A DNA stretch of 64,000 nucleotides, from contig NZ_NSFV01000002.1 of NCBI RefSeq assembly GCF_002295115.1, positions 372,001-436,000 on the forward strand, given 5' to 3'. The notes below the pieces were generated by a model. The model saw only the letters and a list, made by a program, of their open reading frames with translations, was not told where the DNA came from and did not search any database. The stretch comes from Mesorhizobium sp. WSM4311. Lineage in GTDB: Bacteria; Pseudomonadota; Alphaproteobacteria; Rhizobiales; Rhizobiaceae. Positions 53,420 through 61,850 of the stretch are shown in pieces. Every line of letters starts with the position of its first letter. Position 1 is the first letter of the stretch. The translations under genes were made by a program, and so were the position numbers.

Positions 53420-54238
53420 ATGGCGGGTGGACAGGGCCTGATGGCCGGCAAGCGCGGCCTTATTCTTGGCGTCGCGAACAACAGGTCGATTGCCTACGGC
53501 ATCGCCAAGGCATGCGTCGACCATGGCGCAGAGATCGCGCTGACCTATCAGGGCGAGGCGTTCAAGAAGCGCGTCGAGCCGTTGGCGGCGGAACTGGGCG
53601 CCTTTGTCGCCGGCCATTGCGACGTCACCGATCCGGCTAGCCTCGATGAGGTTTTCGCCAATGTCGCCAGGCATTGGGGCAAAATCGACTTCCTCGTCCA
53701 TGCCATCGCCTTCTCCGACAAGGATGAGCTGACCGGCCGCTATGTCGAGACCACGCGCGACAACTTCCTGCGCACCATGGACATTTCGGTGTTTTCCTTC
53801 ACCACCATCGCCAAGCGCGCCGAGGCGCTGATGACCGAGGGCGGTTCACTGCTCACGCTAACCTACTACGGCGCCGAGAAGGTGATGCCGCACTACAACG
53901 TCATGGGTGTCGCCAAGGCCGCGCTCGAAGCCAGCGTGCGTTACCTCGCCGTCGATCTCGGCGGCAAGAAGATCCGCGTCAACGCAATCTCGGCCGGCCC
54001 GATCAAGACACTGGCCGCCTCGGGCATCGGCGATTTCCGGTACATACTGAAGTGGAACGAATACAATTCGCCGCTGAAGCAGACGGTCACGCAGGAGGAG
54101 GTCGGCGATTCCGGCGTCTATTTCCTGTCCGACCTGTCGCGTGGCGTCACCGGTGAGGTGCACCATGTCGATTCCGGCTATCACGTGGTCGGCATGAAGG
54201 CGGTCGACGCGCCTGATATTTCGACGGTCAAGGATTAA
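53420..54238 (+). CDS. fabI: Enoyl-[acyl-carrier-protein] reductase (NADH)
   Basis: A 272-residue SDR-type enoyl-ACP reductase completing each fatty-acid elongation cycle. Motifs: MAGKRGLILGVANNRSIAYG (NAD loop with the FabI-specific GVANxxSIAYGIA), HAIAFSDKDELTGRYVETTR, the catalytic Tyr-x6-Lys in YNVMGVAKAALE, and RVNAISAGPIKTLAASGI. ATG 53420 is preferred over a longer frame from 53354. Confidence 0.96.
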   Translation: MAGGQGLMAGKRGLILGVANNRSIAYGIAKACVDHGAEIALTYQGEAFKKRVEPLAAELGAFVAGHCDVTDPASLDEVFANVARHWGKIDFLVHAIAFSDKDELTGRYVETTRDNFLRTMDISVFSFTTIAKRAEALMTEGGSLLTLTYYGAEKVMPHYNVMGVAKAALEASVRYLAVDLGGKKIRVNAISAGPIKTLAASGIGDFRYILKWNEYNSPLKQTVTQEEVGDSGVYFLSDLSRGVTGEVHHVDSGYHVVGMKAVDAPDISTVKD

Positions 54239-54289
54239 TTCCGTCCCCTATCCTCAGTCCAGGCCCTGGCCCGACCTTCGGAAGACTTG

Positions 54290-54877
54290 ATGTACCCGCT
54301 GGTTTATATCGTGCGCCACGGCGAGACCGCGTGGAACGCCGAGGCCCGGCTTCAGGGCCAGGCCGACACCGATCTCAATGAGCTCGGCCGCCAACAGGCA
54401 ACCGGAAACGGGAATCGGCTGGCCGGCCTCGTCAACAAGCCGGAGGATTTCGATTTCATCGCCAGCCCGATGAAGCGGACGCGCGAAACGATGGAGCGCA
54501 TCCGCGTCGCGATGAAGCTCGATCCGCTCGTCTATCGAACCGATCCCGATCTCGTTGAAGTCAATTTCGGCGATTGGCAGGGGTTCACGTTTGCCGAACT
54601 CGAGACACGCTATCCTCGTGCGAAGAGGACTCGCGCTTTGGATAAATGGAACTTCCGGCCGCCCGGCGAAGGTGCCGAGAGCTACCAGATACTGCTCGAA
54701 CGGGTGAAGCCCCGGTTCGACGAGATTGACCGCAAGACGGTCTGCGTGACGCATGGCGGCGTCATGCGCACCCTGTTCCGTTTCGTGCTCGATATGGCGG
54801 AGGACGAGGCCGCGAACCTGGAAATACCGCACGATCGCGTGCTCAAACTTGAAGGCCGGAGCCTGGAGTGGGTTTAA
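54290..54877 (+). CDS. Histidine phosphatase family protein (phosphoglycerate mutase-like)
   Basis: A 195-residue protein with the RHG motif YIVRHGETAWNAEARLQGQA, the second-Arg segment FIASPMKRTRETMERI, and the C-terminal VCVTHGGVMRTLFRFV. It belongs to the phosphoglycerate mutase-like phosphatases; the substrate is unknown. ATG 54290 is used. It follows fabI by 51 bases. Confidence 0.9.
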   Translation: MYPLVYIVRHGETAWNAEARLQGQADTDLNELGRQQATGNGNRLAGLVNKPEDFDFIASPMKRTRETMERIRVAMKLDPLVYRTDPDLVEVNFGDWQGFTFAELETRYPRAKRTRALDKWNFRPPGEGAESYQILLERVKPRFDEIDRKTVCVTHGGVMRTLFRFVLDMAEDEAANLEIPHDRVLKLEGRSLEWV

Positions 54878-54887
54878 GCCGCCTGAC

Positions 54888-55148
54888 CTAGTTCGTGTCG
54901 CTGTCCGGCAACTGCATATCGGTCACGACATTCTCGCCATTGGTCACGTCGTAAGCGATGACGATGTCCATGCCCGGCTTCAGCGAGTCGAGATCGGTTT
55001 CGGCGTTCAGCTTGTAGGATTTGCCGTCATCCAGCGTCAGGGTCAGCGCGTCCTTGTCGATCTTCTTGATCAGGCCTTCGGTCTGTCCGGCGAAGGCGGC
55101 GGTGGAATAGAGCAGGGCGGCGGCAACAGCGCCAATCAGGGTACGCAT
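54888..55148 (-). CDS. DUF1344 exported protein
   Basis: An 86-residue protein with a signal peptide (MRTLIGAVAAALLYSTAAFA-G). The mature part (EGLIKKIDKDALTLTLDDGK, KPGMDIVIAYDV) matches DUF1344, a small rhizobial OB-like or beta-barrel domain of unknown role. It is probably periplasmic. The gene is convergent with the phosphatase and divergent from aroC. Confidence 0.85.
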   Translation of the reverse strand: MRTLIGAVAAALLYSTAAFAGQTEGLIKKIDKDALTLTLDDGKSYKLNAETDLDSLKPGMDIVIAYDVTNGENVVTDMQLPDSDTN

Positions 55149-55332
55149 GATCGTCCTCTTTGGTCATTGCGCCGGCACTGCGGCGGCGGGTCCTCAACGG
55201 CGGATGGAAGAAAGCAGAAACCAGCCGAATGTGTCAAAACTTAAACGGCAGGGATGACAGTTTGACCACCGCAAGAAACGCCAATAGAAGGCAGGCTTCA
55301 ACCGGCTCCGCTGCCGGCAGGGCACTTTATCA

Positions 55333-56448
55333 ATGTCTCATAACACGTTCGGCCACCTTTTCCGCGTCACCACCTGGGGCGAAAGCCATGGCGCAGCACT
55401 TGGCTGCGTGGTCGACGGCTGCCCGCCCGGCATCCGCTTCACGCGTGATGAAATCCAGGCCGAACTCGACAAGCGCCGGCCGGGCCAGTCGCGCTTCGTC
55501 ACCCAGCGCCGCGAACCCGACGAGGTGAAGGTGCTGTCTGGTTTCGTCCTCGACGAGGACGGCCAGACGATGATCACCACCGGCACGCCGGTCTCCATGC
55601 TGATCGAGAATGTCGACCAGCGTTCCAAGGACTATGGCGAGATCGCCCGCCAATACCGGCCGGGCCATGCCGACTACACCTATGACGTCAAATACGGCAT
55701 ACGCGACCATCGCGGCGGCGGCCGCTCCTCGGCCCGCGAGACCGCGGCCAGGGTCGCCGCCGGCGCGCTCGCCCGCAAGGTGGTGCCCGGCATGGTGGTG
55801 CGCGGCGCCCTGGTTTCGATGGGTGAAAAATCGATCGACCGCGCCAACTGGAACTGGAATTTCATCGGCGACGCGCAGAATCCGTTCTTCACGCCCGATC
55901 CAGGTTCGGTTCCCGTCTTCACGCAGTATCTCGACAGTATCCGCAAGGCCGGATCCTCGGTCGGCGCCGTGATCGAGATCGTCGCCGACGGCGTGCCGCC
56001 AGGACTTGGCGCGCCGATCTATGCCAAGCTCGACCAGGACATTGCGTCGGGCCTGATGTCGATCAACGCTGTCAAGGGCGTCGAGATTGGCAACGGCTTC
56101 GAGGCCGCCCACATCACCGGCGAGCAGAATGCCGACGAGATGCGCATCGGCAATGACGGCAAGCCGGTGTTCCTGTCCAACAATGCCGGCGGCATCCTTG
56201 GCGGCATCTCGACCGGCCAGGCGATCGTGGCCCGTTTCGCCGTCAAGCCGACCTCATCGATCCTGACGCCGCGAAAGTCGATCGACAAGGACGGCAACGA
56301 CGTCGAGGTGATGACCAAGGGCCGGCACGACCCCTGCGTCGGCATCCGCGCCGTGCCGATCGGCGAGGCAATGGTTGCCTGCGCCATTGCCGATCACTAT
56401 CTGCGGCACAGGGGACAGACGGGGAAGGGAATAGGCAGTAGGGAATAG
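55333..56448 (+). CDS. aroC: Chorismate synthase
   Basis: A 371-residue FMN-dependent enzyme making chorismate in the shikimate pathway. Motifs: [52 protein letters not shown], and the C-terminal [20 protein letters not shown]. The last nine residues (TGKGIGSRE) and the TAG are encoded by an intergenic repeat (from about 56421), so the natural C-terminus seems to have been extended. Confidence 0.97.
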   Translation: MSHNTFGHLFRVTTWGESHGAALGCVVDGCPPGIRFTRDEIQAELDKRRPGQSRFVTQRREPDEVKVLSGFVLDEDGQTMITTGTPVSMLIENVDQRSKDYGEIARQYRPGHADYTYDVKYGIRDHRGGGRSSARETAARVAAGALARKVVPGMVVRGALVSMGEKSIDRANWNWNFIGDAQNPFFTPDPGSVPVFTQYLDSIRKAGSSVGAVIEIVADGVPPGLGAPIYAKLDQDIASGLMSINAVKGVEIGNGFEAAHITGEQNADEMRIGNDGKPVFLSNNAGGILGGISTGQAIVARFAVKPTSSILTPRKSIDKDGNDVEVMTKGRHDPCVGIRAVPIGEAMVACAIADHYLRHRGQTGKGIGSRE

Positions 56449-56495
56449 GCATTTGGCCGCCCGACACAGCCTTTTCATTTCCCTACTGCCTATTC
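56429..56495. repeat. 17-bp perfect inverted repeat at the aroC end
   Basis: GAATAGGCAGTAGGGAA (56429-56445) is exactly complementary to TTCCCTACTGCCTATTC (56479-56495) across 33 bases. The left arm is part of aroC codons. It can form a long hairpin between aroC and ribB. Confidence 0.8.
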
Positions 56496-56525
56496 ACTAA
56501 TCCCTGCGAGCGAAGCGAGCACCCC

Positions 56526-57626
56526 ATGCCTTACGATCAGAAGAAGATTGTCGAAGCCATTCGCGCTTTCGAACGCGGCGAGATCGTCGTCGTCATGGAC
56601 GATGACGGGCGCGAGAACGAGGGCGACCTGATCGTCGCCGCCGTTCACTGCACGCCGGAAAAGATGGCCTTCATCGTGCGCAACACCTCGGGCATCGTCT
56701 GCACGCCGATGCCGCGCGAGGAAGCCAAGCGGCTCAACCTGCAGCCGATGGTCGCCGACAATGATTCCGCCCACACCACCGCCTTCACCGTCAGCGTCGA
56801 TTTCAAGCATGGCACGACGACGGGCATTTCGGCTGACGACCGAACGCTGACCGTGCGCAACCTCGCCAACGGCAATGTCGGCGCCTCCGATTTCGTCCGC
56901 CCCGGCCACATCTTCCCGCTGATCGCCCGCGAAGGCGGCGTGCTGATGCGTTCGGGCCATACCGAAGCGGCGGTCGATCTCTGCAAGCTCGCCGGCCTGC
57001 CGCCGATCGGCGTCATTTCCGAACTGGTCAACGACGACGGCACCGTCAAGCGCGGTCCGCAGGTGCAGGCTTTCGCCGAAGAGCATGGCCTGAAGCAGGT
57101 GTCGGTCGCCGACCTCATCGCTTACCGCCAGCGCAAGGAAACGCTGGTCGAGCGCGTCGCTTGCTCCGATATCGACACGCTTGGCGGCAAGGCGCAGGTC
57201 TTCACCTACACGCTGCCCTGGGACACGATGCATCACGTCGCAGTCGTGTTCGGCGATATACGCGATGGCGAGGAAGTGCCGGTGCGTCTGCATTCCGAGG
57301 ATGTGGTGACCGACGTCTTCGGCACCAGCCATCGCCTGGACGGCATCATGAAGGCGATGGGCGAGCGCAAACGCGGCGTCATCGTCTATCTCAGAGAGGG
57401 CTCCGTCGGCGTCGCGCACCAGGAGCGCAAGCGCCCGCTGAGCGGTGACCGCGAGGATCACGAAGAGGCCCGCCGCCGTGAGAATGAATGGCGCGAAATC
57501 GGCCTCGGCGCACAGATCCTGAAGGATCTCGGCATTTCCTCGATCAACCTGATCGCCTCGCGCGAGCGCCACTATGTCGGCCTCGAAGGGTTTGGCATCC
57601 ACATCGCCAAGACCGAGATCCTCTAA
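56526..57626 (+). CDS. ribB: 3,4-dihydroxy-2-butanone-4-phosphate synthase with degenerate GTP cyclohydrolase II-like domain
   Basis: A 366-residue RibBA-type protein. The N-terminal DHBP synthase half is intact: VVVMDDDGRENEGDLIVAAV, IVCTPMPREEAKRLNLQPMV, VDFKHGTTTGISADDRTLTV and HTEAAVDLCKLAGLPPIGVI. In the C-terminal GTP cyclohydrolase II-like half (from about residue 205) the zinc segment reads HSEDVVTDVFGTSHRLDG. The three zinc-binding Cys of active RibA are replaced by Asp, Arg and Asp. Only the DHBP activity is expected; riboflavin synthesis would need a separate RibA. Confidence 0.93.
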   Translation: MPYDQKKIVEAIRAFERGEIVVVMDDDGRENEGDLIVAAVHCTPEKMAFIVRNTSGIVCTPMPREEAKRLNLQPMVADNDSAHTTAFTVSVDFKHGTTTGISADDRTLTVRNLANGNVGASDFVRPGHIFPLIAREGGVLMRSGHTEAAVDLCKLAGLPPIGVISELVNDDGTVKRGPQVQAFAEEHGLKQVSVADLIAYRQRKETLVERVACSDIDTLGGKAQVFTYTLPWDTMHHVAVVFGDIRDGEEVPVRLHSEDVVTDVFGTSHRLDGIMKAMGERKRGVIVYLREGSVGVAHQERKRPLSGDREDHEEARRRENEWREIGLGAQILKDLGISSINLIASRERHYVGLEGFGIHIAKTEIL

Positions 57627-57634
57627 AATATATT

Positions 57635-57670
57635 CGAGACTCAGGTCAGGTCGGCCTGACCTGAATCTCG
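57635..57670. terminator. Hairpin between convergent ribB and MFS genes
   Basis: CGAGACTCAGGTCAGG (57635-57650) pairs with CCTGACCTGAATCTCG (57655-57670), one mismatch, loop TCGG. It lies between the ribB stop and the MFS stop and could act as a bidirectional stop. It is flanked by A/T-rich bases but has no long U-tract. Confidence 0.6.
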
Positions 57671-57684
57671 ACATATTCTGGCTA

Positions 57685-58893
57685 TCACTCGGCCGGAACG
57701 GCGGCTGCTTCGCATCCGTCCAACTCGCATTTATGCGTGGCCAGGATGCGTTGGCCGAGCAGCACGGTGGCGAGCGCAATCGTGCCCGATGCCACCGAGA
57801 CCCAGAACCCGTTCTGGGCGCCGAACGCATCCACCACGGCGCCGGCGGCGAAGGAGCCAAGCGCCATGCCGATGCCGATCCCGGTGGTCACCCAGGTGAT
57901 GCCTTCGGTCAGCATCGCTTCCGGCACATGCTGCTCAATCAGCCCGAAGGCCGTGATGAAGGTCGGCGAGATCGCCACGCCGCTGATGAAGACGGTCAGC
58001 GCCAGAAGCGGCACGCTGTTGGCGGTGAGTGGCAGCAAGGTGCCGAGCGCGACCAGGGCGACCGCGATGGCGAGCTGGCGTTGCAGCGGTGCCTTCAGGT
58101 TGAGCGCGCCGACAATGATGCCGAGCACGAACGACCCCAGCGCGTAGACGCCGATGACGAGGCTGGCGGCGCCGGGCTGGCCGAGCTCCTTGGTGATGGC
58201 CACCGTGCTCACTTCCGTCGTCGCGAAGGTCGCGCCGACGAAGATCAGGGCAAAGGTGATGACCTGTACCGGCCGCAGGCGGATCGCCGAGCCGCTCGAG
58301 CCATGGTCTACCGGGCGCACCTGCGGCTCGGTCGATCGCTGCAGGATGAACGCGGTCGAGCCCAAGGCGAGGAACAGAGTGCTCGCCAGCATGCCCGCTT
58401 CCGGAAACAGGGCGGCGCTGAGGCCGACCGACAGCGATGCGCCGGCGATATAGACCAGTTCATCCGCCGCCGATTCGAAGGCGAAGGCGGTGTTCATCTC
58501 GGGCCGACCCCGGAAAAGCTCGGTCCAGCGCGCGCGCACCATGGCCGGCATGCTGGGCATGGCCGCCGCCAGCAGCGCCGACACGAACAGCGTCCAGACC
58601 GGCCAGTCCTGATTGGCGGCCGCGACCAGCGTGATGAAGGCGACCACGGAGATGACTGTCGTGGGCACGACGATCCGCGTCTGGCCAAGGCGGTCGACCA
58701 GTCTTGATATTTGCGGCGCCAGGAATGCGTTGGCCGAGACAGCACCCGCCAGCCAGTATTCGCCACGCGTCTGCGACAGCATCGCCACGATGCCGATCGG
58801 CGCCATGGCGATCGGCAGGCGCGCCATGAAGCCGGCGGCCGCAAAGCCCCTCGCTCCAGGGGCGCGGAAGATTTCCGAATAGGGGTTTTGCAT
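57685..58893 (-). CDS. Major facilitator superfamily transporter
   Basis: A 402-residue MFS permease with about 12 membrane segments (FAAAGFMARLPIAMAPIGIV near the start; ISGVAISPTFITAFGLIEQH, and TGIGIGMALGSFAAGAVVDA near the end). ATG 58893 (MQNPYSEIF) is the preferred start. It is divergent from a tetR gene across three operator copies and probably exports a toxic compound. The C-terminus has two Cys (HKCELDGCEAA). Confidence 0.9.
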   Translation of the reverse strand: MQNPYSEIFRAPGARGFAAAGFMARLPIAMAPIGIVAMLSQTRGEYWLAGAVSANAFLAPQISRLVDRLGQTRIVVPTTVISVVAFITLVAAANQDWPVWTLFVSALLAAAMPSMPAMVRARWTELFRGRPEMNTAFAFESAADELVYIAGASLSVGLSAALFPEAGMLASTLFLALGSTAFILQRSTEPQVRPVDHGSSGSAIRLRPVQVITFALIFVGATFATTEVSTVAITKELGQPGAASLVIGVYALGSFVLGIIVGALNLKAPLQRQLAIAVALVALGTLLPLTANSVPLLALTVFISGVAISPTFITAFGLIEQHVPEAMLTEGITWVTTGIGIGMALGSFAAGAVVDAFGAQNGFWVSVASGTIALATVLLGQRILATHKCELDGCEAAAVPAE

Positions 58894-58926
58894 GGGGTTC
58901 CTCGACAAAGGGCGGTTCGACAATTA

Positions 58927-58993
58927 CATACGAAGCGTATGATCATTAGATAGAGCATACGCGACGTATGTCAATTGGCATACGGAACGTATG
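58927..58993. promoter_or_regulatory. Triple TetR operator: three CATACG-N3-CGTATG palindromes
   Basis: Perfect 15-bp palindromes at 58927-58941 (N3 AAG), 58956-58970 (CGA) and 58979-58993 (GAA). They lie in the 119-base gap between the divergent MFS gene (start 58893) and tetR (59013), so both genes are probably repressed by the TetR product. Confidence 0.88.
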
Positions 58994-59012
58994 TGAATAG
59001 GACCAGACGGAA

Positions 59013-59621
59013 ATGCACAGACCCCGCAAGGAAATGATCGCCGAGACGCGCGCCAAGCTGATCGCCGCGGCCCGCCAGGCCTTTGGCACGATCGGATATG
59101 CCGAAGCGTCGATGGATGATTTCACGGCATCGGCCGGGCTGACGCGCGGCGCCCTCTACCACCATTTCGGCGACAAAAAGGGACTGCTGGAGGCGGTTAT
59201 CGCCGAAATCGACGGCGAGATGGCTGCTCGGGTCAATGAGGTCGCGTCGAGAGCGCCGACCCGCTGGCAGCATTTCGTCGACGAGTGCACGACCTATATC
59301 GAAATGGCGCTGGAGCCGGAAATCCAGCGCATTATGTTCCGCGACGGTCCGGCCGTACTGGGCGATCCCGCGCAATGGTCGAATGCCAATGCCTGCGTCG
59401 GTTCAATGACCGATCATCTGACCGCGCTGCAGGGGGAAGGGGTGGTCGTCCCGGGCGTCGACCCCGAGACCGCCGCGCGGCTGATCAACGGGGCGAGCAG
59501 CCAGGCGGCGCAGCGGATCGCCAATTCGAACGACCCCGAAGCGACGTCGAAGATCGTGGTTGCGGCGTTCAAGCAATTGCTCGAAGGACTGCTCAGAAAA
59601 CCAGCGTCGAAACAGAGCTAA
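59013..59621 (+). CDS. TetR-family transcriptional repressor
   Basis: A 202-residue TetR protein: the N-terminal DNA-binding domain is RAKLIAAARQAFGTIGYAEA, SMDDFTASAGLTRGALYHHF-GDKKGLLEAV, and the C-terminal part is an all-helical ligand domain. It is divergent from the MFS gene with three palindromes between them, the last ending 19 bases before the ATG, so it is likely autoregulated. The inducer is unknown. Confidence 0.93.
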   Translation: MHRPRKEMIAETRAKLIAAARQAFGTIGYAEASMDDFTASAGLTRGALYHHFGDKKGLLEAVIAEIDGEMAARVNEVASRAPTRWQHFVDECTTYIEMALEPEIQRIMFRDGPAVLGDPAQWSNANACVGSMTDHLTALQGEGVVVPGVDPETAARLINGASSQAAQRIANSNDPEATSKIVVAAFKQLLEGLLRKPASKQS

Positions 59622-59713
59622 ATCCCCGTTGCGCACCGCTGTCCACCGCTCATGATTGACAATCCTCGGGGTGAGCGCATCCTTCCCAGCCATCTCTGAG
59701 GGGAGATTCGGGC

Positions 59714-60697
59714 ATGTGGGATTTCGATATCGGCAGGTCGGTGTCCATCATGATGCGGACCTGGCCTTTCATTGTCTTTCGCATGATCGTCTATTTCGGC
59801 ATCACGCTTGCCTATATCGTGGCGACCGGCACGGGAGCGTCGGTCGGCTATGGCGTCGGCCATATCTCCACGGATCCCGACGGGCCGATGTCCTTTGCCC
59901 TGTGGGGCGGCGTGGTCGGCTTCGGCGTGGTTTCGATCGCCGTCTATTGGATCCGCGAATATATCCTCTACGTCGTCAAGGCCGGCCATATCGCCGTGAT
60001 GGTCCATCTGATCGACGGCCGGGATGTCCCCGACGGCCAGAACCAGATCGCCTATGCCAGGCAGGTCGTGACCGAGCGTTTCGCCGAGGCCAACATCCTT
60101 TTCGTCGTCGACCAGCTGGTCAAGGGCGCCATCCGCGCCATCACCGGCCTGCTCGGCGGCATCGCTGCTTTCCTGCCCATTCCGGGCCTGAGCGGTCTGG
60201 TCTCCTTCATCAACACGGTGATCCGCCTGTCGCTCACCTATGTCGACGAGATCATCCTCGGCTACAACATCCGCATCAACTCGTCCTCACCCTTCGAGAC
60301 GGCGCGGCAAGGCGTCGTGCTCTACGCCCAGAACGGCAAGACCATGGTCAAGAACGCCGTCTGGCTGGCGGTCATCATGTGGGGCGTGTCTTTCGTCATC
60401 TTCCTGCTGATGCTGGCTCCGGCCAGCGCCGTTCTCTTCATCATGCCCGGACAACTCGCCGGCTGGGCCTTCGTGCTTGCCATCGTCTTTGCCTGGGCCT
60501 TGAAGGCGGCCTTCATCGAGCCCTTCGCCATCGCTTGCCTGATGCAGGTCTATTTCAAGACCATCGCCGGCCAGGTGCCCGATCCGGCCTGGGATATCAG
60601 GCTGGCCGAGGCGTCGTCGAAGTTCAGGGAGCTGAAGGACAAGGCGCTGGCCTCCTTTGGTGGCTCGCGCTGGGGCACGGCCGGCGCGACGAACTGA
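59714..60697 (+). CDS. Multi-spanning membrane protein of unknown function
   Basis: A 327-residue protein with five to seven hydrophobic segments (WPFIVFRMIVYFGITLAYIV; GGVVGFGVVSIAVYWIREYI; AVWLAVIMWGVSFVIFLLML; LAGWAFVLAIVFAWALKAAF). The C-terminus is cytoplasmic-looking and charged. No family is recognised with confidence. Its last 148 bases overlap the antisense extension of bluB. Confidence 0.8.
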   Translation: MWDFDIGRSVSIMMRTWPFIVFRMIVYFGITLAYIVATGTGASVGYGVGHISTDPDGPMSFALWGGVVGFGVVSIAVYWIREYILYVVKAGHIAVMVHLIDGRDVPDGQNQIAYARQVVTERFAEANILFVVDQLVKGAIRAITGLLGGIAAFLPIPGLSGLVSFINTVIRLSLTYVDEIILGYNIRINSSSPFETARQGVVLYAQNGKTMVKNAVWLAVIMWGVSFVIFLLMLAPASAVLFIMPGQLAGWAFVLAIVFAWALKAAFIEPFAIACLMQVYFKTIAGQVPDPAWDIRLAEASSKFRELKDKALASFGGSRWGTAGATN

Positions 60698-61449
60698 TCG
60701 GCTGGGCAGGTCGTCGCCGGCGCGACATCGGAGGCGTTGAGGCGGGCCACGGTCGATTTCAGTGGCGCCTCGCCTTGCCCGCAAAAAGTCTCGCTCATGA
60801 TCAGGTCGGGCAGCGGCAGCCGCCGGCCCCAGCCATGCGTTTCCAGGTCTGGTTTGGATGCGAACTCGGAAACCCGGCCGACGCAGAGATAGGCGACGGG
60901 CGTCACATGCTCGGGAATGGCCAGCAGGCTCTTCAACGCTTGCGGCTCGATGATGCTGACCCAGCCGACGCCGACGCCTTCGGCACGCGCGGCCAGCCAG
61001 AAATTCTGCACCGCGCAGACCGTGCTGTAGAGATCCATTTCCGGATTGTGCCAGCGGCCCAGTGGCGAACCTTGCGAGCGCCGACGGTCGCAGGTGATGC
61101 AGATGTTGAGGGCGCTTTCGCAGATACCTTCGAGCTTCAGCTTGCGATAGAGCGCCCGTCGTTCCTCCTCGATTTCAGGCAGTTCCTGTTCGCGCGCGGC
61201 CAGGAACAGGTCGCGCACCTCTGCCCGTCGCGCGGCGTCGCGGATGACGATGAAATTCCATGGCTGCATAAAGCCGACCGATGGCGCATGATGGGCGGCA
61301 AGCAGAAGCCGCGCCAACACCTCGTCGTCGAGCGCGTCGGGCAGGAAATGGCTGCGCACGTCGCGCCGCGTGAACATGGCGCGATAGACCGCGTCGCGCG
61401 CCATCTGGTCAAATCCGTCGCCCCCAGGAGCGGTCATGTGTTCCGGCAT
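60550..61449 (-). CDS. bluB: 5,6-dimethylbenzimidazole synthase BluB with C-terminal extension
   Basis: A 299-residue protein whose first about 225 residues match BluB, which splits FMN to make the lower ligand of vitamin B12. Motifs: MFTRRDVRSHFLPDALDDEV, HHAPSVGFMQPWNFIVIRD, NICITCDRRRSQGSPLGRW, LYSTVCAVQNFWLAARAEGV and GVGWVSIIEPQALKSLL. BluB proteins usually end near the LPLPDLI..ET segment; here about 75 further residues of low complexity run to 60550, antisense to the end of the membrane gene. ATG 61449 has AAGGGGA upstream. Confidence 0.93.
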   Translation of the reverse strand: MPEHMTAPGGDGFDQMARDAVYRAMFTRRDVRSHFLPDALDDEVLARLLLAAHHAPSVGFMQPWNFIVIRDAARRAEVRDLFLAAREQELPEIEEERRALYRKLKLEGICESALNICITCDRRRSQGSPLGRWHNPEMDLYSTVCAVQNFWLAARAEGVGVGWVSIIEPQALKSLLAIPEHVTPVAYLCVGRVSEFASKPDLETHGWGRRLPLPDLIMSETFCGQGEAPLKSTVARLNASDVAPATTCPADQFVAPAVPQREPPKEASALSFSSLNFDDASASLISQAGSGTWPAMVLK

Positions 61450-61485
61450 CGCTCGTCCCCTTGCGATTGCAATAGTTCCACACCG

Positions 61486-61529
61486 TCAGAGCGCACTTTG
61501 TGCATCCAACTGGACGCAGTTTGCTCTGA
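61486..61529. repeat. Imperfect palindrome upstream of bluB
   Basis: TCAGAGC (61486-61492) pairs with GCTCTGA (61523-61529), with further partial pairing inside (GCACTTTGTGCATCC / GGACGCAGTTTG). It resembles a known class of rhizobial interspersed repeats. The remaining gap 61530-61850 shows no gene or signal I can support. Confidence 0.5.
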
Positions 61530-61850
61530 TGCCAGCCGCCTGACCATGCGGATGACGATGCCTGCCAGGCCGGTCTTCTGGCTCGGGATCAACCCGCGTC
61601 CGGTGCCTTTCCGTCATCGACAGTGGCAGTTACCGGCGCGGTCCCCCTCACAGCGTTGGGCACGCCACGGAATTCAACCGTGTTCCCGATTCTCCCGCTC
61701 GCGGCGAGCACCAGGCAGTGGCGCGACCTTACGCCGAAGCCTCGGCCGCGCCAATCCCCGCAGCGGCGCCAATGGACGCAGGCGCGATTTTCCCCAGTGA
61801 TCGAGCCGCAATGCATGGCCATCGCGGCGCCGGGGCACTAGATAGGGAGC

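Noticed and set aside
59656..61800. 714-codon plus-strand open frame across the membrane gene and bluB
   Set aside because: Its frame is shifted relative to the membrane protein and antisense to BluB; composition is typical of a shadow frame.
61450..61850. Cobalamin riboswitch upstream of bluB
   Set aside because: No B12-box-like conserved segments recognised; the visible structure is a simple repeat palindrome.
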